Positions 12,781 to 21,491 of a stretch of 64,000 nt of DNA are shown piece after piece. The position numbers were made by a program, and so were the translations under genes. Below the pieces are notes generated by a model, which did no database searches, was not told the DNA's origin, and worked only from the letters and a program-made list of their open reading frames with translations. Position 1 is the first letter of the stretch; every line of letters starts with the position of its first letter. Source of the stretch: Leucobacter sp. OLIS6 (GTDB taxonomy: Bacteria; Actinomycetota; Actinomycetes; Actinomycetales; Microbacteriaceae). Location: the NCBI RefSeq assembly GCF_002752355.1, contig NZ_MRAV01000014.1:186001-250000 (forward strand). Direction: 5' to 3'.

Positions 12781-12789
12781 TTATCCACA
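12781..12789 (+). promoter_or_regulatory. Perfect DnaA-box sequence (TTATCCACA)
   Basis: The 9-mer matches the strong DnaA-box consensus TTATNCACA exactly and lies 18 nt after the ligA stop, ahead of tag. It is a single box with no others nearby, so it is not an origin. It may be a titration or regulatory site, or chance. Confidence 0.45.
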
Positions 12790-12862
12790 GATCTCGATTT
12801 TCCGGCTTCGCGGCTTCGGAGAATCCCTACGCTGAGGGGCATTCCCGAGCGAAGGAGAACCG

Positions 12863-13546
12863 GTGACCGACACCCCCGAAGCACTCGACCATGCCAGCCT
12901 CGCCTCCGCGGCCGGCGGCGGCGACGCCGAGCCCCTGGTCCGCGCGGCCTGGGCGCAGCAGTCGCCGGTGCTCACCGCGTACTACGACGCCGAGTGGGGC
13001 ATGCCGATCTTCGACGAGCGAGGGGTGTTCGAACGGCTCACGCTCGAGGCCTTCCAGTCCGGGCTCTCCTGGATCACGGTCCTGCGCAAGCGGGAAGCCT
13101 TCCGAGCGGCGTTCGACGGCTTCGAACCCGAGGCGATCGCGGCGTACGGCGAAGCCGACATCGCTCGGCTGCTCGCCGACGAGGGCATCATCCGTAACCG
13201 CATGAAGATCCTCGCCACGATCGGCAACGCGCGAGCGGCGCTCGCGCTGCGGGACGACCCGAAAGCGGGCGACCTCGCGCGCCTGGTCTGGTCGGCCATG
13301 CCCGAGCGTTCTCCGTCGCCCGAGTCCGACATCGAGGTGCCGAGCACATCGCCGGAATCCGTCGCGCTCGCGAAGGAACTGAAGCACCGCGGCTTCTCCT
13401 TCGTCGGCCCCACCACCGTCTACGCCCTGATGAGCGCCATCGGCGTTGTCGACGTCCACCTCCGCTCGAGCCACCGACGCGGCTGCTCGGGCCTCTGGGC
13501 AGTCGACGGAAGCCGCACCGACGTCCCGCTCCCGTTCGCGCCATGA
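12863..13546 (+). CDS. tag: DNA-3-methyladenine glycosylase I family (Tag), first paralog
   Basis: Tag excises 3-methyladenine from alkylated DNA. The 227-residue protein has the family core: YYDAEWGMP, LTLEAFQSGLSW with the catalytic Glu, the GIIRNRMKI helix-hairpin-helix segment, and FVGPTTVYALMSAIGVVDVH. Three of the four zinc ligands of E. coli Tag are missing: the N-terminal Cys is Ala (RAAW), His17 is Tyr (YYD) and the last Cys is Ser, so the zinc snap seems lost. The last 25 residues are unrelated to the family. A ribosome site GAAGGAGA precedes GTG 12863. A second Tag paralog lies at 59863. Confidence 0.85.
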   Translation: MTDTPEALDHASLASAAGGGDAEPLVRAAWAQQSPVLTAYYDAEWGMPIFDERGVFERLTLEAFQSGLSWITVLRKREAFRAAFDGFEPEAIAAYGEADIARLLADEGIIRNRMKILATIGNARAALALRDDPKAGDLARLVWSAMPERSPSPESDIEVPSTSPESVALAKELKHRGFSFVGPTTVYALMSAIGVVDVHLRSSHRRGCSGLWAVDGSRTDVPLPFAP

Positions 13547-13588
13547 GGGATCCGGGAGCTCCCACGAACCGAGGTCGCCGGCGCTCGA

Positions 13589-13594
13589 TAGGAT
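13589..13594 (+). promoter_or_regulatory. Candidate -10 (TAGGAT) of gatCAB
   Basis: TAGGAT in the 87-nt gap before gatC would give a leader of about 33 nt. No clear -35 is seen. Confidence 0.4.
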
Positions 13595-13633
13595 GGACGG
13601 GTTCCCGAAGCCCCTCTTCACCCCTGGAGCAGC

Positions 13634-13954
13634 ATGCCTGAACCCAGCGCGGCGAGCAGCGAGATCACGGCCGAGACCGTGCAGCATCTCGCCGGACTCG
13701 CCCGGATCGCCCTCACCGACTCCGAGATCTCCTCGCTCACGAGCGAACTCGGATCGATCCTCACCAGCATCGCGAAGGTCAGCGAGGTGGCCACCCCCGA
13801 GGTGCCGGCCACCAGTCACCCGATCCCGCTGAGCAACGTCACCCGACCCGACGAGGTCTCCGACGTGCTCACGCAGGAGCAGGCGCTCATGAACGCGCCC
13901 GATGCGGCCGAGGGCATGTTCCGCGTGTCGTCGATTCTGGGCGAAGAGCAGTAG
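13634..13954 (+). CDS. gatC: Asp/Glu-tRNA amidotransferase subunit C
   Basis: Small subunit that holds GatA and GatB together in the enzyme converting Glu-tRNA(Gln) and Asp-tRNA(Asn) to the cognate Gln and Asn species. The 106-residue protein has the family pattern: [17 protein letters not shown] near the N-terminus, a long helix [18 protein letters not shown], and a C-terminal arm with RPDEV and [14 protein letters not shown] 13634 follows TGGAGCAGC. The gene lies 8 nt before gatA, and all three subunits are in one operon. Confidence 0.95.
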   Translation: MPEPSAASSEITAETVQHLAGLARIALTDSEISSLTSELGSILTSIAKVSEVATPEVPATSHPIPLSNVTRPDEVSDVLTQEQALMNAPDAAEGMFRVSSILGEEQ

Positions 13955-13962
13955 AGGACGAG

Positions 13963-15486
13963 ATGAACGATCTGATCACGCTGACCGCGGCCGAACTGGC
14001 CGCGAAGATCTCCTCGGGAGAGGTCTCGTCCGTCGAGGCCACCCGTGCCCACCTCGACCGCATCGCCGAGGTCGACGGTGCGGTGCACGCCTTCCTCGCC
14101 ACGGACGAAGAGGTGTCCCTGGCCGCCGCCCGCGACATCGATGCCCGCCGCGCGGCGGGCGAGGCGCTCGGCGAACTCGCCGGTGTGCCCCTCGCGGTCA
14201 AGGACGTGCTCGTCACCACCGACATGCCTTCCACCTCGGGATCGAAGATCCTCGAGGGGTACCGTTCGCCGTTCGACGCGACCACCGTAGCCAAGGCCCG
14301 AGCGGCCGGTCTCGTCTCCATCGGCAAGACCAACATGGACGAGTTCGCGATGGGCTCCGCCACCGAGAACTCGGCGTACGGCCCCACCCACAACCCGTGG
14401 TCGCTCGACCGGGTGCCCGGCGGATCCGGCGGCGGTTCCGCGGCCGCGGTGGCCGCCTTCGAAGCTCCGCTCGCACTCGGTTCCGATACCGGCGGCTCGA
14501 TCCGCCAGCCGGCCGCGCTCACGGGCACCGTCGGTGCCAAACCGACCTACGGCGGGGTCAGCCGCTACGGCGCGATCGCGCTCGCCTCCTCGCTCGATCA
14601 GGTCGGCCCCTGCGCGCGCACCGTGCTCGACACGGCCCTCCTGCACGACGTGATCGCCGGCCACGACCGGCACGACTCGACCTCGCTCGACTTCGCGTGG
14701 CCCTCGATGGCTGCGGCCGCTCGCGGGGGAGTCGATCCGTCGAGCCTCAAGGGCCTGCGCGTCGGTGTGGTGAAGCAGCTGATGATCGACGGCGTGCAGC
14801 CCGGCGTGAAGGCCAGCTTCGAGCAGGCGCTCGCCCTGCTCACCGCGCAGGGCGCCGAGATCGTCGAGATCGACGCTCCGCACTTCGAGTACGCGGTCGC
14901 CGCCTACTACCTGATCCTCCCGTCGGAGGCCTCGAGCAACCTCGCCAAGTACGACTCCGTGCGCTTCGGCCTGCGCGTCGCCCCCGAGGGCGGCGGCACC
15001 GTCGAGAGCGTGATGAGCGCGACCCGCGAGGCCGGGCTCGGCGCGGAGGTCAAGCGCCGCATCATCCTCGGCACCTACGCGCTCTCCGCCGGCTACTACG
15101 ACGCCTACTACGGCAGCGCGCAGAAGGTCCGCACGCTGATCCAGCGCGACTTCGCGAGCGCGTTCGCGCAGGTCGACGTGATCGCCTCGCCCACCGCGCC
15201 CACCACCGCGTGGAAGCTCGGGGAGCACGGCGGAGACCCCATGCAGGACTACCTGAACGACGCCACGACGATCCCCGCGAACCTCGCCGGGATCCCGGGG
15301 CTCAGCCTGCCCATCGGCACGGCGAGCGAGGACGGCCTGCCGGTCGGCCTGCAGCTCATGGCCCCCGCGTTCGAAGACGCCCGCCTGTACCGCGCGGGCG
15401 CCGCGATCGAGCGGCTGATCGCCGAGCGCGACGGCGCTCCGTTCTGGGCCCAGGCGCCCGCACTCACCGGAAAGGCTGGCGCATAA
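13963..15486 (+). CDS. gatA: Asp/Glu-tRNA amidotransferase subunit A
   Basis: Amidase-signature glutaminase that releases ammonia from glutamine for transamidation. In the 507-residue protein the Ser-cisSer-Lys triad is Lys80 (PLAVKD), Ser155 ([12 protein letters not shown]) and Ser179 ([12 protein letters not shown]). [16 protein letters not shown] is the family signature. ATG 13963 is preceded by AGAGGACG. The stop shares one base with the gatB ATG (TAATG), implying coupled translation and equal subunit dose. Confidence 0.97.
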   Translation: MNDLITLTAAELAAKISSGEVSSVEATRAHLDRIAEVDGAVHAFLATDEEVSLAAARDIDARRAAGEALGELAGVPLAVKDVLVTTDMPSTSGSKILEGYRSPFDATTVAKARAAGLVSIGKTNMDEFAMGSATENSAYGPTHNPWSLDRVPGGSGGGSAAAVAAFEAPLALGSDTGGSIRQPAALTGTVGAKPTYGGVSRYGAIALASSLDQVGPCARTVLDTALLHDVIAGHDRHDSTSLDFAWPSMAAAARGGVDPSSLKGLRVGVVKQLMIDGVQPGVKASFEQALALLTAQGAEIVEIDAPHFEYAVAAYYLILPSEASSNLAKYDSVRFGLRVAPEGGGTVESVMSATREAGLGAEVKRRIILGTYALSAGYYDAYYGSAQKVRTLIQRDFASAFAQVDVIASPTAPTTAWKLGEHGGDPMQDYLNDATTIPANLAGIPGLSLPIGTASEDGLPVGLQLMAPAFEDARLYRAGAAIERLIAERDGAPFWAQAPALTGKAGA

Positions 15487-17003
15487 TGGCCAAGACCAAG
15501 CTGATGGACTTCGACCGCGCCCTCGAACTCTTCGAGCCGGTCATCGGTCTCGAGGTGCACGTCGAGCTCAACACCAAGACCAAGATGTTCAGCACCGCGC
15601 CGAACGTCTTCGGGTCCGAGCCGAACACCAACCTCGCCCCCGTCTGCCTCGGCCTCCCCGGCTCGCTGCCGGTGGTCAACGAGCAGGCCGTGCGCTCCTC
15701 GATCAGCCTGGGCCTGGCGCTCGGCTGCGGCATCGCCGAGGTCTCGGGATTCGCCCGGAAGAACTACTTCTACCCGGACATGGGCAAGAACTACCAGATC
15801 TCGCAGTACGACGACCCGATCGCGCACGACGGCTCGGTCGAGATCGAGCTCGCCTCCGGTCGCGTCGTGCACGTGCCCATCGAGCGCGCCCACATGGAGG
15901 AGGACGCCGGCAAGCTGAACCACGTCGGCGGCTCCACCGGTCGGATCCAGGGCGCCGAGTACTCGCTCGTCGACTACAACCGTGCGGGCGTTCCCCTGGT
16001 CGAGATCGTCACGCGTCCGATCTTCGGCGGCGAGGCCGATGTCCCCGAGATCGCGGCGGCCTACGTGTCGACCATCCGCGACATCGTCGTGGCACTCGGG
16101 ATCTCGGACGCGCGCATGGAGCGCGGCAACATCCGCTGCGACGCGAACGTCTCGCTGCGCCCCCGCGGCAACGAGGATGCCGGCATGTCGGTGCTCGGCA
16201 CCCGCACCGAGACCAAGAACGTGAACTCGCTGCGCTCGATCGAGCGCGCGGTGCGCTTCGAGATCCAGCGCCAGGCGCTGATCCTCGCCGAGGGCGGCTC
16301 CATCACCCAGGAGACCCGGCACTGGCACGAGGACACCGGGGAGACCTCGCCCGGTCGTCCCAAGAGCGATGCCGACGACTACCGGTACTTCCCGGAGCCC
16401 GACCTCGCCCCGCTCACGCCGTCGCGCGAGCTGGTCGAGGAGTTGCGCGCCGCGCTGCCCGAGCACCCGACCCTGCGCCGTCGTCGGTTGCGCGAGGAAT
16501 GGCAGTTCTCGGCTCTCGAGTTCCAGGACGTCGTGAACGCCGGCCTGCTGACCGACATCGAGGCGACGGTCGCCGCCGGCGTGCCGGCCCAGGCCGCGCG
16601 CAAGTGGTGGATGGGTGAGATCGCCCGCATCGCGAAGGAGCGCTCCGCCGCGCCTGCGGACCTCATCACGCCCGCGCAGATCGCCTCGGTCGTCGAGCTC
16701 GTCGACGCGGGCACCCTCAACGACAAGCTGGCGCGCCAGGTGATCGCGGGCATCATCGACGGCGAGGGCACCGCCCAGCAGATCGTCGACGCCCGCGGCC
16801 TCGCGATCGTGTCGGACGACGGCCCGCTGATCGAGGCCGTCGACGCGGCGCTCGCCGAGCAGCCGGATGTGCTTGCCAAGATCCGCGACGGCAAGGTTCA
16901 GGCCGCAGGCGCGATCATCGGCGCGGTCATGAAGGCGATGCGCGGCCAGGCCGATGCGGCCCGCGTGCGCGAGCTCGTGATCGAGCGCGCCTCGGCCGAA
17001 TAG
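15486..17003 (+). CDS. gatB: Asp/Glu-tRNA amidotransferase subunit B
   Basis: Kinase and transamidase subunit that phosphorylates the misacylated tRNA-bound Glu or Asp and adds ammonia. The 505-residue protein begins near [14 protein letters not shown], contains [36 protein letters not shown], the [14 protein letters not shown] signature and the RCDANVS and TKNVNS motifs. The C-terminal YqeY-like helical tail (about 370-500) binds tRNA. Its ATG overlaps the gatA stop by one base. A strong hairpin terminator follows 33 nt after the stop. Confidence 0.97.
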   Translation: MAKTKLMDFDRALELFEPVIGLEVHVELNTKTKMFSTAPNVFGSEPNTNLAPVCLGLPGSLPVVNEQAVRSSISLGLALGCGIAEVSGFARKNYFYPDMGKNYQISQYDDPIAHDGSVEIELASGRVVHVPIERAHMEEDAGKLNHVGGSTGRIQGAEYSLVDYNRAGVPLVEIVTRPIFGGEADVPEIAAAYVSTIRDIVVALGISDARMERGNIRCDANVSLRPRGNEDAGMSVLGTRTETKNVNSLRSIERAVRFEIQRQALILAEGGSITQETRHWHEDTGETSPGRPKSDADDYRYFPEPDLAPLTPSRELVEELRAALPEHPTLRRRRLREEWQFSALEFQDVVNAGLLTDIEATVAAGVPAQAARKWWMGEIARIAKERSAAPADLITPAQIASVVELVDAGTLNDKLARQVIAGIIDGEGTAQQIVDARGLAIVSDDGPLIEAVDAALAEQPDVLAKIRDGKVQAAGAIIGAVMKAMRGQADAARVRELVIERASAE

Positions 17004-17036
17004 GGCGGAGCCGCCGCGGGACCGACCCGCGAACCG

Positions 17037-17074
17037 ACGGCCCGCCCGGATCCCGAAGGATCCGGGCGGGCCGT
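17037..17074. terminator. Bidirectional hairpin terminator, gatB / patatin
   Basis: A perfect 17-bp stem closed by a CGAA tetraloop. The arms are 17037-17053 and 17058-17074, with core GGCCCGCCCGGATCC. It sits between convergent genes and can act in both directions. Only a short T run follows, as is common at high GC. Confidence 0.9.
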
Positions 17075-17082
17075 TCGCGTGC

Positions 17083-18060
17083 TCAGTTCCAGAAGGCGCC
17101 GAGACGATCGGCCAGCCGCACCCCCTGCGCGAACCCGGCCCGGGCCGCGTCCGGACGCAGCGACGGATCCATCGCGTTCGCCCCGATCAGTCGCGCGGTG
17201 TCCTCGTCGGGCCCGACGACCTCGACGGTGCTGCCCGCGGCGCGCAGATCGTCAGTCTGCGCCGCGAGCTGCATGCGCCATTCGAGCGGGTGGCGGGTGC
17301 GCCCGCCGAAGGGGGACAGTACGAGCACCCGTTCGCTGCCGACCGCGAGATCCGCGTTCTCGTTGCGACGGTATCCGCCGTCGATGAAGAACCGGCCGCA
17401 GGTGTGATGCGGAGCACCGCTCGCGCAGCTCGCCGCGACCGCGTCGGCGAGTCCGACCCCGCTGTCGCGATCGAAGACGACCGGGGATCCGTCCGCTGCA
17501 TCGACGGCGACGATGCGCAGATCGCGCGCCGGCCAGCGTTGATCGGGCAGGCGGGAGGCGACGACCGTGCGCCAGCGCGCGCTCCGTTCCGGATCGGACG
17601 CGCCGTCGAGCTGCATCGCCGCCGCTCCCATGCTGCGGCGCATGTCCGCAGGATCTGCGGCTGCGGCGATGATCCGGGAAGTTCGGTCGAGCTGTTCTGC
17701 GACGGCGGCATGCGCCGGCCGGGGCGCGCGGCCGATGCCGGTCGGGCCGGCTGTACCAGCCGCGCCGGCCGCACCCGCCGGGCCGGCTGTACCCGTCCGG
17801 CGATCGGCGATCGTGGCCTCGTGCAGTTCGAGGGGGGAGCGGAAGGAGATCTGCGCGGCGGTGGTGGCGCCGGCCGAGGTGCCGATGAGCAGCTCGGCGG
17901 CCGCGGCATCGACGCCTTCGTGCAGGAGCCCGGCGAGGACGCCGAGCATCCAGGCGTTGCCGGTGGATCCGCCTCCGCCGAGCACGAGGGCGCGGTCGCG
18001 CGCCGATTCGCGCGCGCGAGGATCGGGGGAGAACGGAGAAGAAGGAAGTGAGAGAGGCAT
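17083..18060 (-). CDS. Patatin-like phospholipase/acylhydrolase
   Basis: A 325-residue cytoplasmic patatin-fold hydrolase, probably acting on lipid acyl groups. It has the glycine-rich oxyanion loop LVLGGGGSTG, the nucleophile elbow IGTSAGA (Ser62) and the dyad aspartate in FFIDGGYRRN (Asp227). Residues about 88-112 form a Gly-Ala-Pro-Thr-rich, collagen-like insertion (GTAGPAGAAGAAGTAGPTG) that ordinary patatins lack, encoded by a 36-nt-spaced direct repeat. ATG 18060 starts just before the conserved core. It is convergent with gatB and divergent from dinB. Confidence 0.85.
   Translation of the reverse strand: MPLSLPSSPFSPDPRARESARDRALVLGGGGSTGNAWMLGVLAGLLHEGVDAAAAELLIGTSAGATTAAQISFRSPLELHEATIADRRTGTAGPAGAAGAAGTAGPTGIGRAPRPAHAAVAEQLDRTSRIIAAAADPADMRRSMGAAAMQLDGASDPERSARWRTVVASRLPDQRWPARDLRIVAVDAADGSPVVFDRDSGVGLADAVAASCASGAPHHTCGRFFIDGGYRRNENADLAVGSERVLVLSPFGGRTRHPLEWRMQLAAQTDDLRAAGSTVEVVGPDEDTARLIGANAMDPSLRPDAARAGFAQGVRLADRLGAFWN
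17743..17793 (-). repeat. 15-bp direct repeat inside the patatin gene
   Basis: CGGGCCGGCTGTACC occurs at 17743-17757 and 17779-17793, exactly 36 nt apart, so the reading frame is kept. It encodes part of the Gly/Ala/Pro-rich insertion and suggests the insertion grew by in-frame duplication. Confidence 0.8.
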
Positions 18061-18260
18061 GATGGTCGTCTTTCGCGAGAACGAATGCGAGCGCGTGCCT
18101 CCGGTCCCGACCGCTACGGTCGGGTGATCGTGGACTCCGGGGAAGCACCCGCTGCGAGTACTGGGGTCATGGGGGCTCACCTCCTGCCGTCCGATCGTGA
18201 TCGGGACGAGGCTAGCACGCCCGGGCGAACCGCGGAGGGGCCGTTGTCGGTGGTCTGTGC

Positions 18261-18266
18261 TGGAAT
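18261..18266 (+). promoter_or_regulatory. Candidate leaderless -10 (TGGAAT) of dinB
   Basis: TGGAAT ends six bases before GTG 18273, the same geometry as other leaderless promoters in the window. The 3' half could alternatively serve as a weak ribosome site for ATG 18276. I see no LexA box in the gap. Confidence 0.4.
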
Positions 18267-18272
18267 GGGAGC

Positions 18273-19514
18273 GTGATGGAGGGGAACGATGCACCGGGCG
18301 GAAGCGCGCTCCGGGCGCAGGCGTCGATGCTGCACGTCGACATGGACTCCTTCTTCGTCTCGGTCGAACTCCTCGAGCAGCCCGCGCTCCGAGGACTCCC
18401 CACCGCGGTGGCCTTCGATACGGCTCGCTCCGTCGTGTCGAGCGCCAGTTACGAGGCCCGGCGGTTCGGCGTCCGATCCGCAATGCCGGTCGGTCGCGCC
18501 AAGCAGTTGTGCCCGCAGCTGATCCTGATCCCGCCCGTGCACTCCAAGTACCGAGACGCCTCGCGCGCGGTGATGCGGGTGTTCGAGGAGTTCACGCCGC
18601 TCGTCGAACCGCTGAGCATCGACGAGGCGTTCCTCGACGTCGCTGGATCGCTCAAGCTGTTCGGTGAGCCGACCGAGATCGCGCGGCAGCTGCGAGCACG
18701 CGTGCGCGAGCAGACCGGCCTGCCGGCCTCGGTGGGGCTGGCGGGCACGAAGTTCATCGCCAAGCTCGCTTCCCAACGGGCGAAGCCCGATGGGATCCTC
18801 GAGATTCCGCCGGCGCGCACGCTCGAGTTCCTGCACCCGCTCCCGGTCGAGGCGATGTGGGGCGTCGGCAAGGCGACTGCGCGGTCGCTCCAGTCGCGAG
18901 CCATCCGCACGATCGGGGAGCTCGCCCGCGAGCCGCTGCCGAGCCTGGAACGTCTGGTCGGGCGGGCCTCCGCGCTGAAGCTGCACGCGCTGGCCAACGG
19001 CCGCGACGCGCGCGCCGTCGAGACCGAGCGCATCGAGAAGAGCATCGGCCACGAAGAGACCTTCGCGATCGACGAGACGGATCGCGCGGTGCTGCACCGC
19101 GAGCTTCTGCGGCTCTCCACCCGGACCGCGGAGCGGCTGCGCGAGCACGGCGCCGAGGCGCGGACCATCGCCATCAAGGTGCGCTGGGACACGTTCGAGA
19201 CGGTGACGCGATCCCGCACCCTCTCGGAGGCGACGAACGCGACGCAGCGCATCTACCGCACCGCGTGCGAGCTGCTCGACGGCCTCGGAGCGTCGCTGAG
19301 GCCAGTGCGTCTCATCGGGGTCCGCGCCGAGCAGCTGATGGCGGCGGGATCGGACCCCGCCGGGCTGTGGAGCGACGACGACGACTGGCGCGCGGTCGAT
19401 CAGGCGGTCGACGAGGTGCGTGGCCGCTTCGGTCGCGACCAGCTGACCTCGGCGCGCCTGCTCACCGGGCGGGGGCAGGTGGTCGACGCGCGCTCGCTCG
19501 AACCACCGGCGTGA
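18273..19514 (+). CDS. dinB: DNA polymerase IV (Y family)
   Basis: Error-prone translesion polymerase. The 413-residue protein has the catalytic carboxylates in HVDMDSFFVSVE and SIDEAFLDV, the YEARRFGVRSAMP finger motif, the GLAGTKFIAKLASQRAKPDG palm/thumb region, helix-hairpin-helix WGVGKATARSLQ, and a little-finger domain (about 240-350). The C-terminus after 400 (GRGQVVDARSL) lacks an obvious beta-clamp motif. The start is GTG 18273 or the adjacent ATG 18276. The gene converges on the DUF2017 gene with 7 nt between stops. Confidence 0.95.
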   Translation: MMEGNDAPGGSALRAQASMLHVDMDSFFVSVELLEQPALRGLPTAVAFDTARSVVSSASYEARRFGVRSAMPVGRAKQLCPQLILIPPVHSKYRDASRAVMRVFEEFTPLVEPLSIDEAFLDVAGSLKLFGEPTEIARQLRARVREQTGLPASVGLAGTKFIAKLASQRAKPDGILEIPPARTLEFLHPLPVEAMWGVGKATARSLQSRAIRTIGELAREPLPSLERLVGRASALKLHALANGRDARAVETERIEKSIGHEETFAIDETDRAVLHRELLRLSTRTAERLREHGAEARTIAIKVRWDTFETVTRSRTLSEATNATQRIYRTACELLDGLGASLRPVRLIGVRAEQLMAAGSDPAGLWSDDDDWRAVDQAVDEVRGRFGRDQLTSARLLTGRGQVVDARSLEPPA

Positions 19515-19521
19515 TCGCGGC

Positions 19522-20076
19522 TCAGCTGCGCTCCATGGTGCGCAGCAGGGACTCCAGGATCGCGGCGAGCCAGTCGTAGACCAGCACAGTGCCGCGCGAC
19601 TCTTCGTCTTCGAGCAGGCGATCGTGGTCCTCTTCGATCTCGAGGCCCACGCGCGCGGCCATGGCGAGCCGCAGCGCCGTCAGCGTGCGGATCCACGCGG
19701 GGAAGGTCGCCTCGGTGATCTCGAGGGTCACCGGAGCGGGGTCGTCGGGGTCGCTCCCCGGGCCGAGCTCGGAGGTGACCGTCAGCGCATCCTGGAGCTT
19801 GCGGTTGAGGAGACCCTGCTCGGTGACCCGGCGGAACGCCGAGGCGTTGCCGCCGCCCTCGTAGGCGTCGGGGAACAGGCGAGCCAGCGCCGGGTCCTCG
19901 GGCAGGACTTCGCTGCCGCCGACCTCGAGGCTGGCGAACAGGGGATCGGGGTCGAGCGCCGTCTTACTGTGGCTCTGCAGCAGCGCGATCAGCTGGCTCA
20001 CCAGCTGGTCGAGCAGCTGCGCCTCGTCCGGATCGAGTCCGAGGCGCACGCCCTCGGGCACGGGCAGCAGCCTCAC
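19522..20076 (-). CDS. DUF2017 family protein
   Basis: A 184-residue, Leu/Glu-rich, soluble actinobacterial protein of unknown function. Conserved features include the N-terminal RLLPVPEGVRLGLDPDEAQLL, FPDAY, and the C-terminal helical VYDWLAAILESLL. The GTG at 20076 is chosen because AAGGAGG precedes it by seven bases and it overlaps the clpS stop as GTGA. Genes of this family commonly follow clpS in actinobacteria, so a link to Clp proteolysis is likely but is inference. Confidence 0.85.
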   Translation of the reverse strand: MRLLPVPEGVRLGLDPDEAQLLDQLVSQLIALLQSHSKTALDPDPLFASLEVGGSEVLPEDPALARLFPDAYEGGGNASAFRRVTEQGLLNRKLQDALTVTSELGPGSDPDDPAPVTLEITEATFPAWIRTLTALRLAMAARVGLEIEEDHDRLLEDEESRGTVLVYDWLAAILESLLRTMERS

Positions 20077-20384
20077 GAGGCGCCCTCCTTGCGAACTGTG
20101 GCCCACAGTCCGTAGCCGTGCATCGCCTCGACGTGCATCTCCATGGCCTCCCGGCCCCCTTCGGCCACGACCGCACTGCCGTCGTGGTGCACGCGCAGCA
20201 TCAGCTCTTCGGCGCGCTCGGTCGAGAACCCGAAGTGCGAGCGGAAGACGTACGAGACGTAGGACATGAGGTTGACCGGATCGTCCCAGACCACCGTCTG
20301 CCAGGGGTGCTCGGGCGCGGCCGCGCGGTGCAGCTCCTGATCGGTGCCGACGCCGCTGTCCGGCTGGGTCTCGGTGGCGACCAT
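20073..20384 (-). CDS. clpS: ATP-dependent Clp protease adaptor ClpS
   Basis: Adaptor that delivers N-degron substrates to ClpA/ClpC-ClpP. The 103-residue protein has a flexible N-terminus and the ClpS core (about 30-100): PWQTVVWDDPVNLMSYV with the Asp that contacts the substrate alpha-amino group, then the hydrophobic-pocket helix and VHHDGSAVVAEGGREAMEMHVEAMH. ATG 20384 shares one base with the metallopeptidase stop. A GTG 9 nt upstream is possible. Operon order is metallopeptidase, clpS, DUF2017. Confidence 0.93.
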   Translation of the reverse strand: MVATETQPDSGVGTDQELHRAAAPEHPWQTVVWDDPVNLMSYVSYVFRSHFGFSTERAEELMLRVHHDGSAVVAEGGREAMEMHVEAMHGYGLWATVRKEGAS

Positions 20385-20731
20385 CAACCCCACCCCAGCT
20401 CGTGGATGCGCTCTTCGTCGATGCCGTAGAAGTGGGCGATCTCGTGCACCAGGGTCACGCGGATCTCGTGGACCAGTTCGTCCTGATCGGCGCAGTGCTC
20501 GAGCAGGTTCTCGCGGAACAGGATGATGCGATCGGGCTCTTCGCCGTACCCGTAGCGTTCGCGCTCGGCGAGGGAGAACCCCTCGTAGACGCCGAGCAGA
20601 TCGCTGCCATCCTCGGGGCGATCCTCGATCAGGAAGATGACGTTGTCGAGCTCGGAGAGCATGTCCTCGTGCAGGCTGTCGAGTCCGTCGGACACGAGGG
20701 CCTCGAAGGCCTCTGGCGAAACGTCGAGCAT
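20384..20731 (-). CDS. Minimal zincin-like metallopeptidase family protein
   Basis: A 115-residue protein of the zincin-like family often annotated simply as metallopeptidase family protein. It has HEIAHFYGIDEERIHELGW near the C-terminus, matching HExxHxxGxxxxxxxE with Zn-binding His residues and the catalytic Glu. The N-terminal half (VSPEAFEALVSDGLDSL) is helical. It heads the clpS operon. The ATG at 20731 has a TAGGGT -10 six bases upstream, though GAAGG could also act as a ribosome site. Substrate unknown. Confidence 0.85.
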   Translation of the reverse strand: MLDVSPEAFEALVSDGLDSLHEDMLSELDNVIFLIEDRPEDGSDLLGVYEGFSLAERERYGYGEEPDRIILFRENLLEHCADQDELVHEIRVTLVHEIAHFYGIDEERIHELGWG

Positions 20732-20737
20732 GCCTTC

Positions 20738-20743
20738 ACCCTA
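20738..20743 (-). promoter_or_regulatory. Candidate leaderless -10 (TAGGGT) of the metallopeptidase-clpS operon
   Basis: On the minus strand TAGGGT is followed by six bases and then ATG 20731. Confidence 0.45.
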
Positions 20744-20816
20744 CAGAAGCGCCGGGGTGATCGGCAGGGGGCGGTAGCATTCCGGCAGCGGATGGGCGCG
20801 CGAATCGGGAGGTCGG

Positions 20817-21473
20817 ATGGGGAGCGCGGGCGAGGACACGACGCGGCGGGTCCGGCGCGAACTCGATGTGGCCGAGGCGCTCGCACGAGGCGGGGACACG
20901 GACGCGGCGATCGCGGCGTACGCCGAGCTCCTTCCCCGGGTCGAGGAGGCGTTCCCGCACGACCGCTTCGTGCTCGCCGGAGCGCTCGATCGGTTCAGCG
21001 CCGTGCTGTCGGCGGCCGGACGGTTCGACGAGATGACCGACGCGCAGGAGCGGGCGATCCGGGTCGCGGAGGGCGCGGGTCAGACCCCGGAGAATCTCGC
21101 GCGGATGCGGCTCTCGCTGGGGGACCGCCTGCGCGGCAACGGGCGCCTCGATGCGGCGATCCGCGCCTACGCCCGCGCGGCGGAGACCGCGGAGCCCGAG
21201 ACCGGGACCGCGCATCCGGCCGTCGTGGAGGCTGGGATCGGCATGGCGGAGTGCGCGGCGGATCTCGGACGGCACGGCGACGCGCTGCGCAGCTATCGCT
21301 GGGTGGTTCCCGCGGCGCGGCGCGCGCTCGGCGATGCCGCGGAGCCGACGCGCCGGGCGGAAGCGGGGATGCGGGCCTCGGCATCGGTGCGGCGCCGTCG
21401 GATCGCCGCGGTAGCCGGCGCGGTGCTCATCGCCGTGATCGTCGGCGCGGTGCTCTGGGAACAGCTCGCCTGA
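20817..21473 (+). CDS. Tail-anchored TPR-repeat protein
   Basis: A 218-residue protein with about four tetratricopeptide-like helix pairs (10-170; A-x3-Y/F-A pattern such as DAAIRAYARAAETAEP and DALRSYRWVVPAARRAL) and one C-terminal membrane segment (about 195-215) preceded by RRRR. It should display its TPR domain in the cytoplasm as a tail-anchored protein. Partner unknown. ATG 20817 has GGAGG four bases upstream, and TAGCAT at 20775-20780 is a possible -10. It converges on the tetR gene. Confidence 0.7.
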   Translation: MGSAGEDTTRRVRRELDVAEALARGGDTDAAIAAYAELLPRVEEAFPHDRFVLAGALDRFSAVLSAAGRFDEMTDAQERAIRVAEGAGQTPENLARMRLSLGDRLRGNGRLDAAIRAYARAAETAEPETGTAHPAVVEAGIGMAECAADLGRHGDALRSYRWVVPAARRALGDAAEPTRRAEAGMRASASVRRRRIAAVAGAVLIAVIVGAVLWEQLA

Positions 21474-21491
21474 GCCGCTCGGATCCGGGTG

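Noticed and set aside
12781-12789. DnaA box considered as part of oriC
   Set aside because: It is single, has no AT-rich unwinding element, and dnaA/dnaN are not nearby.
13554-13563. Palindrome GGGAGCTCCC after tag
   Set aside because: Ten bases with no loop and no T run are not enough for a terminator or a named operator.
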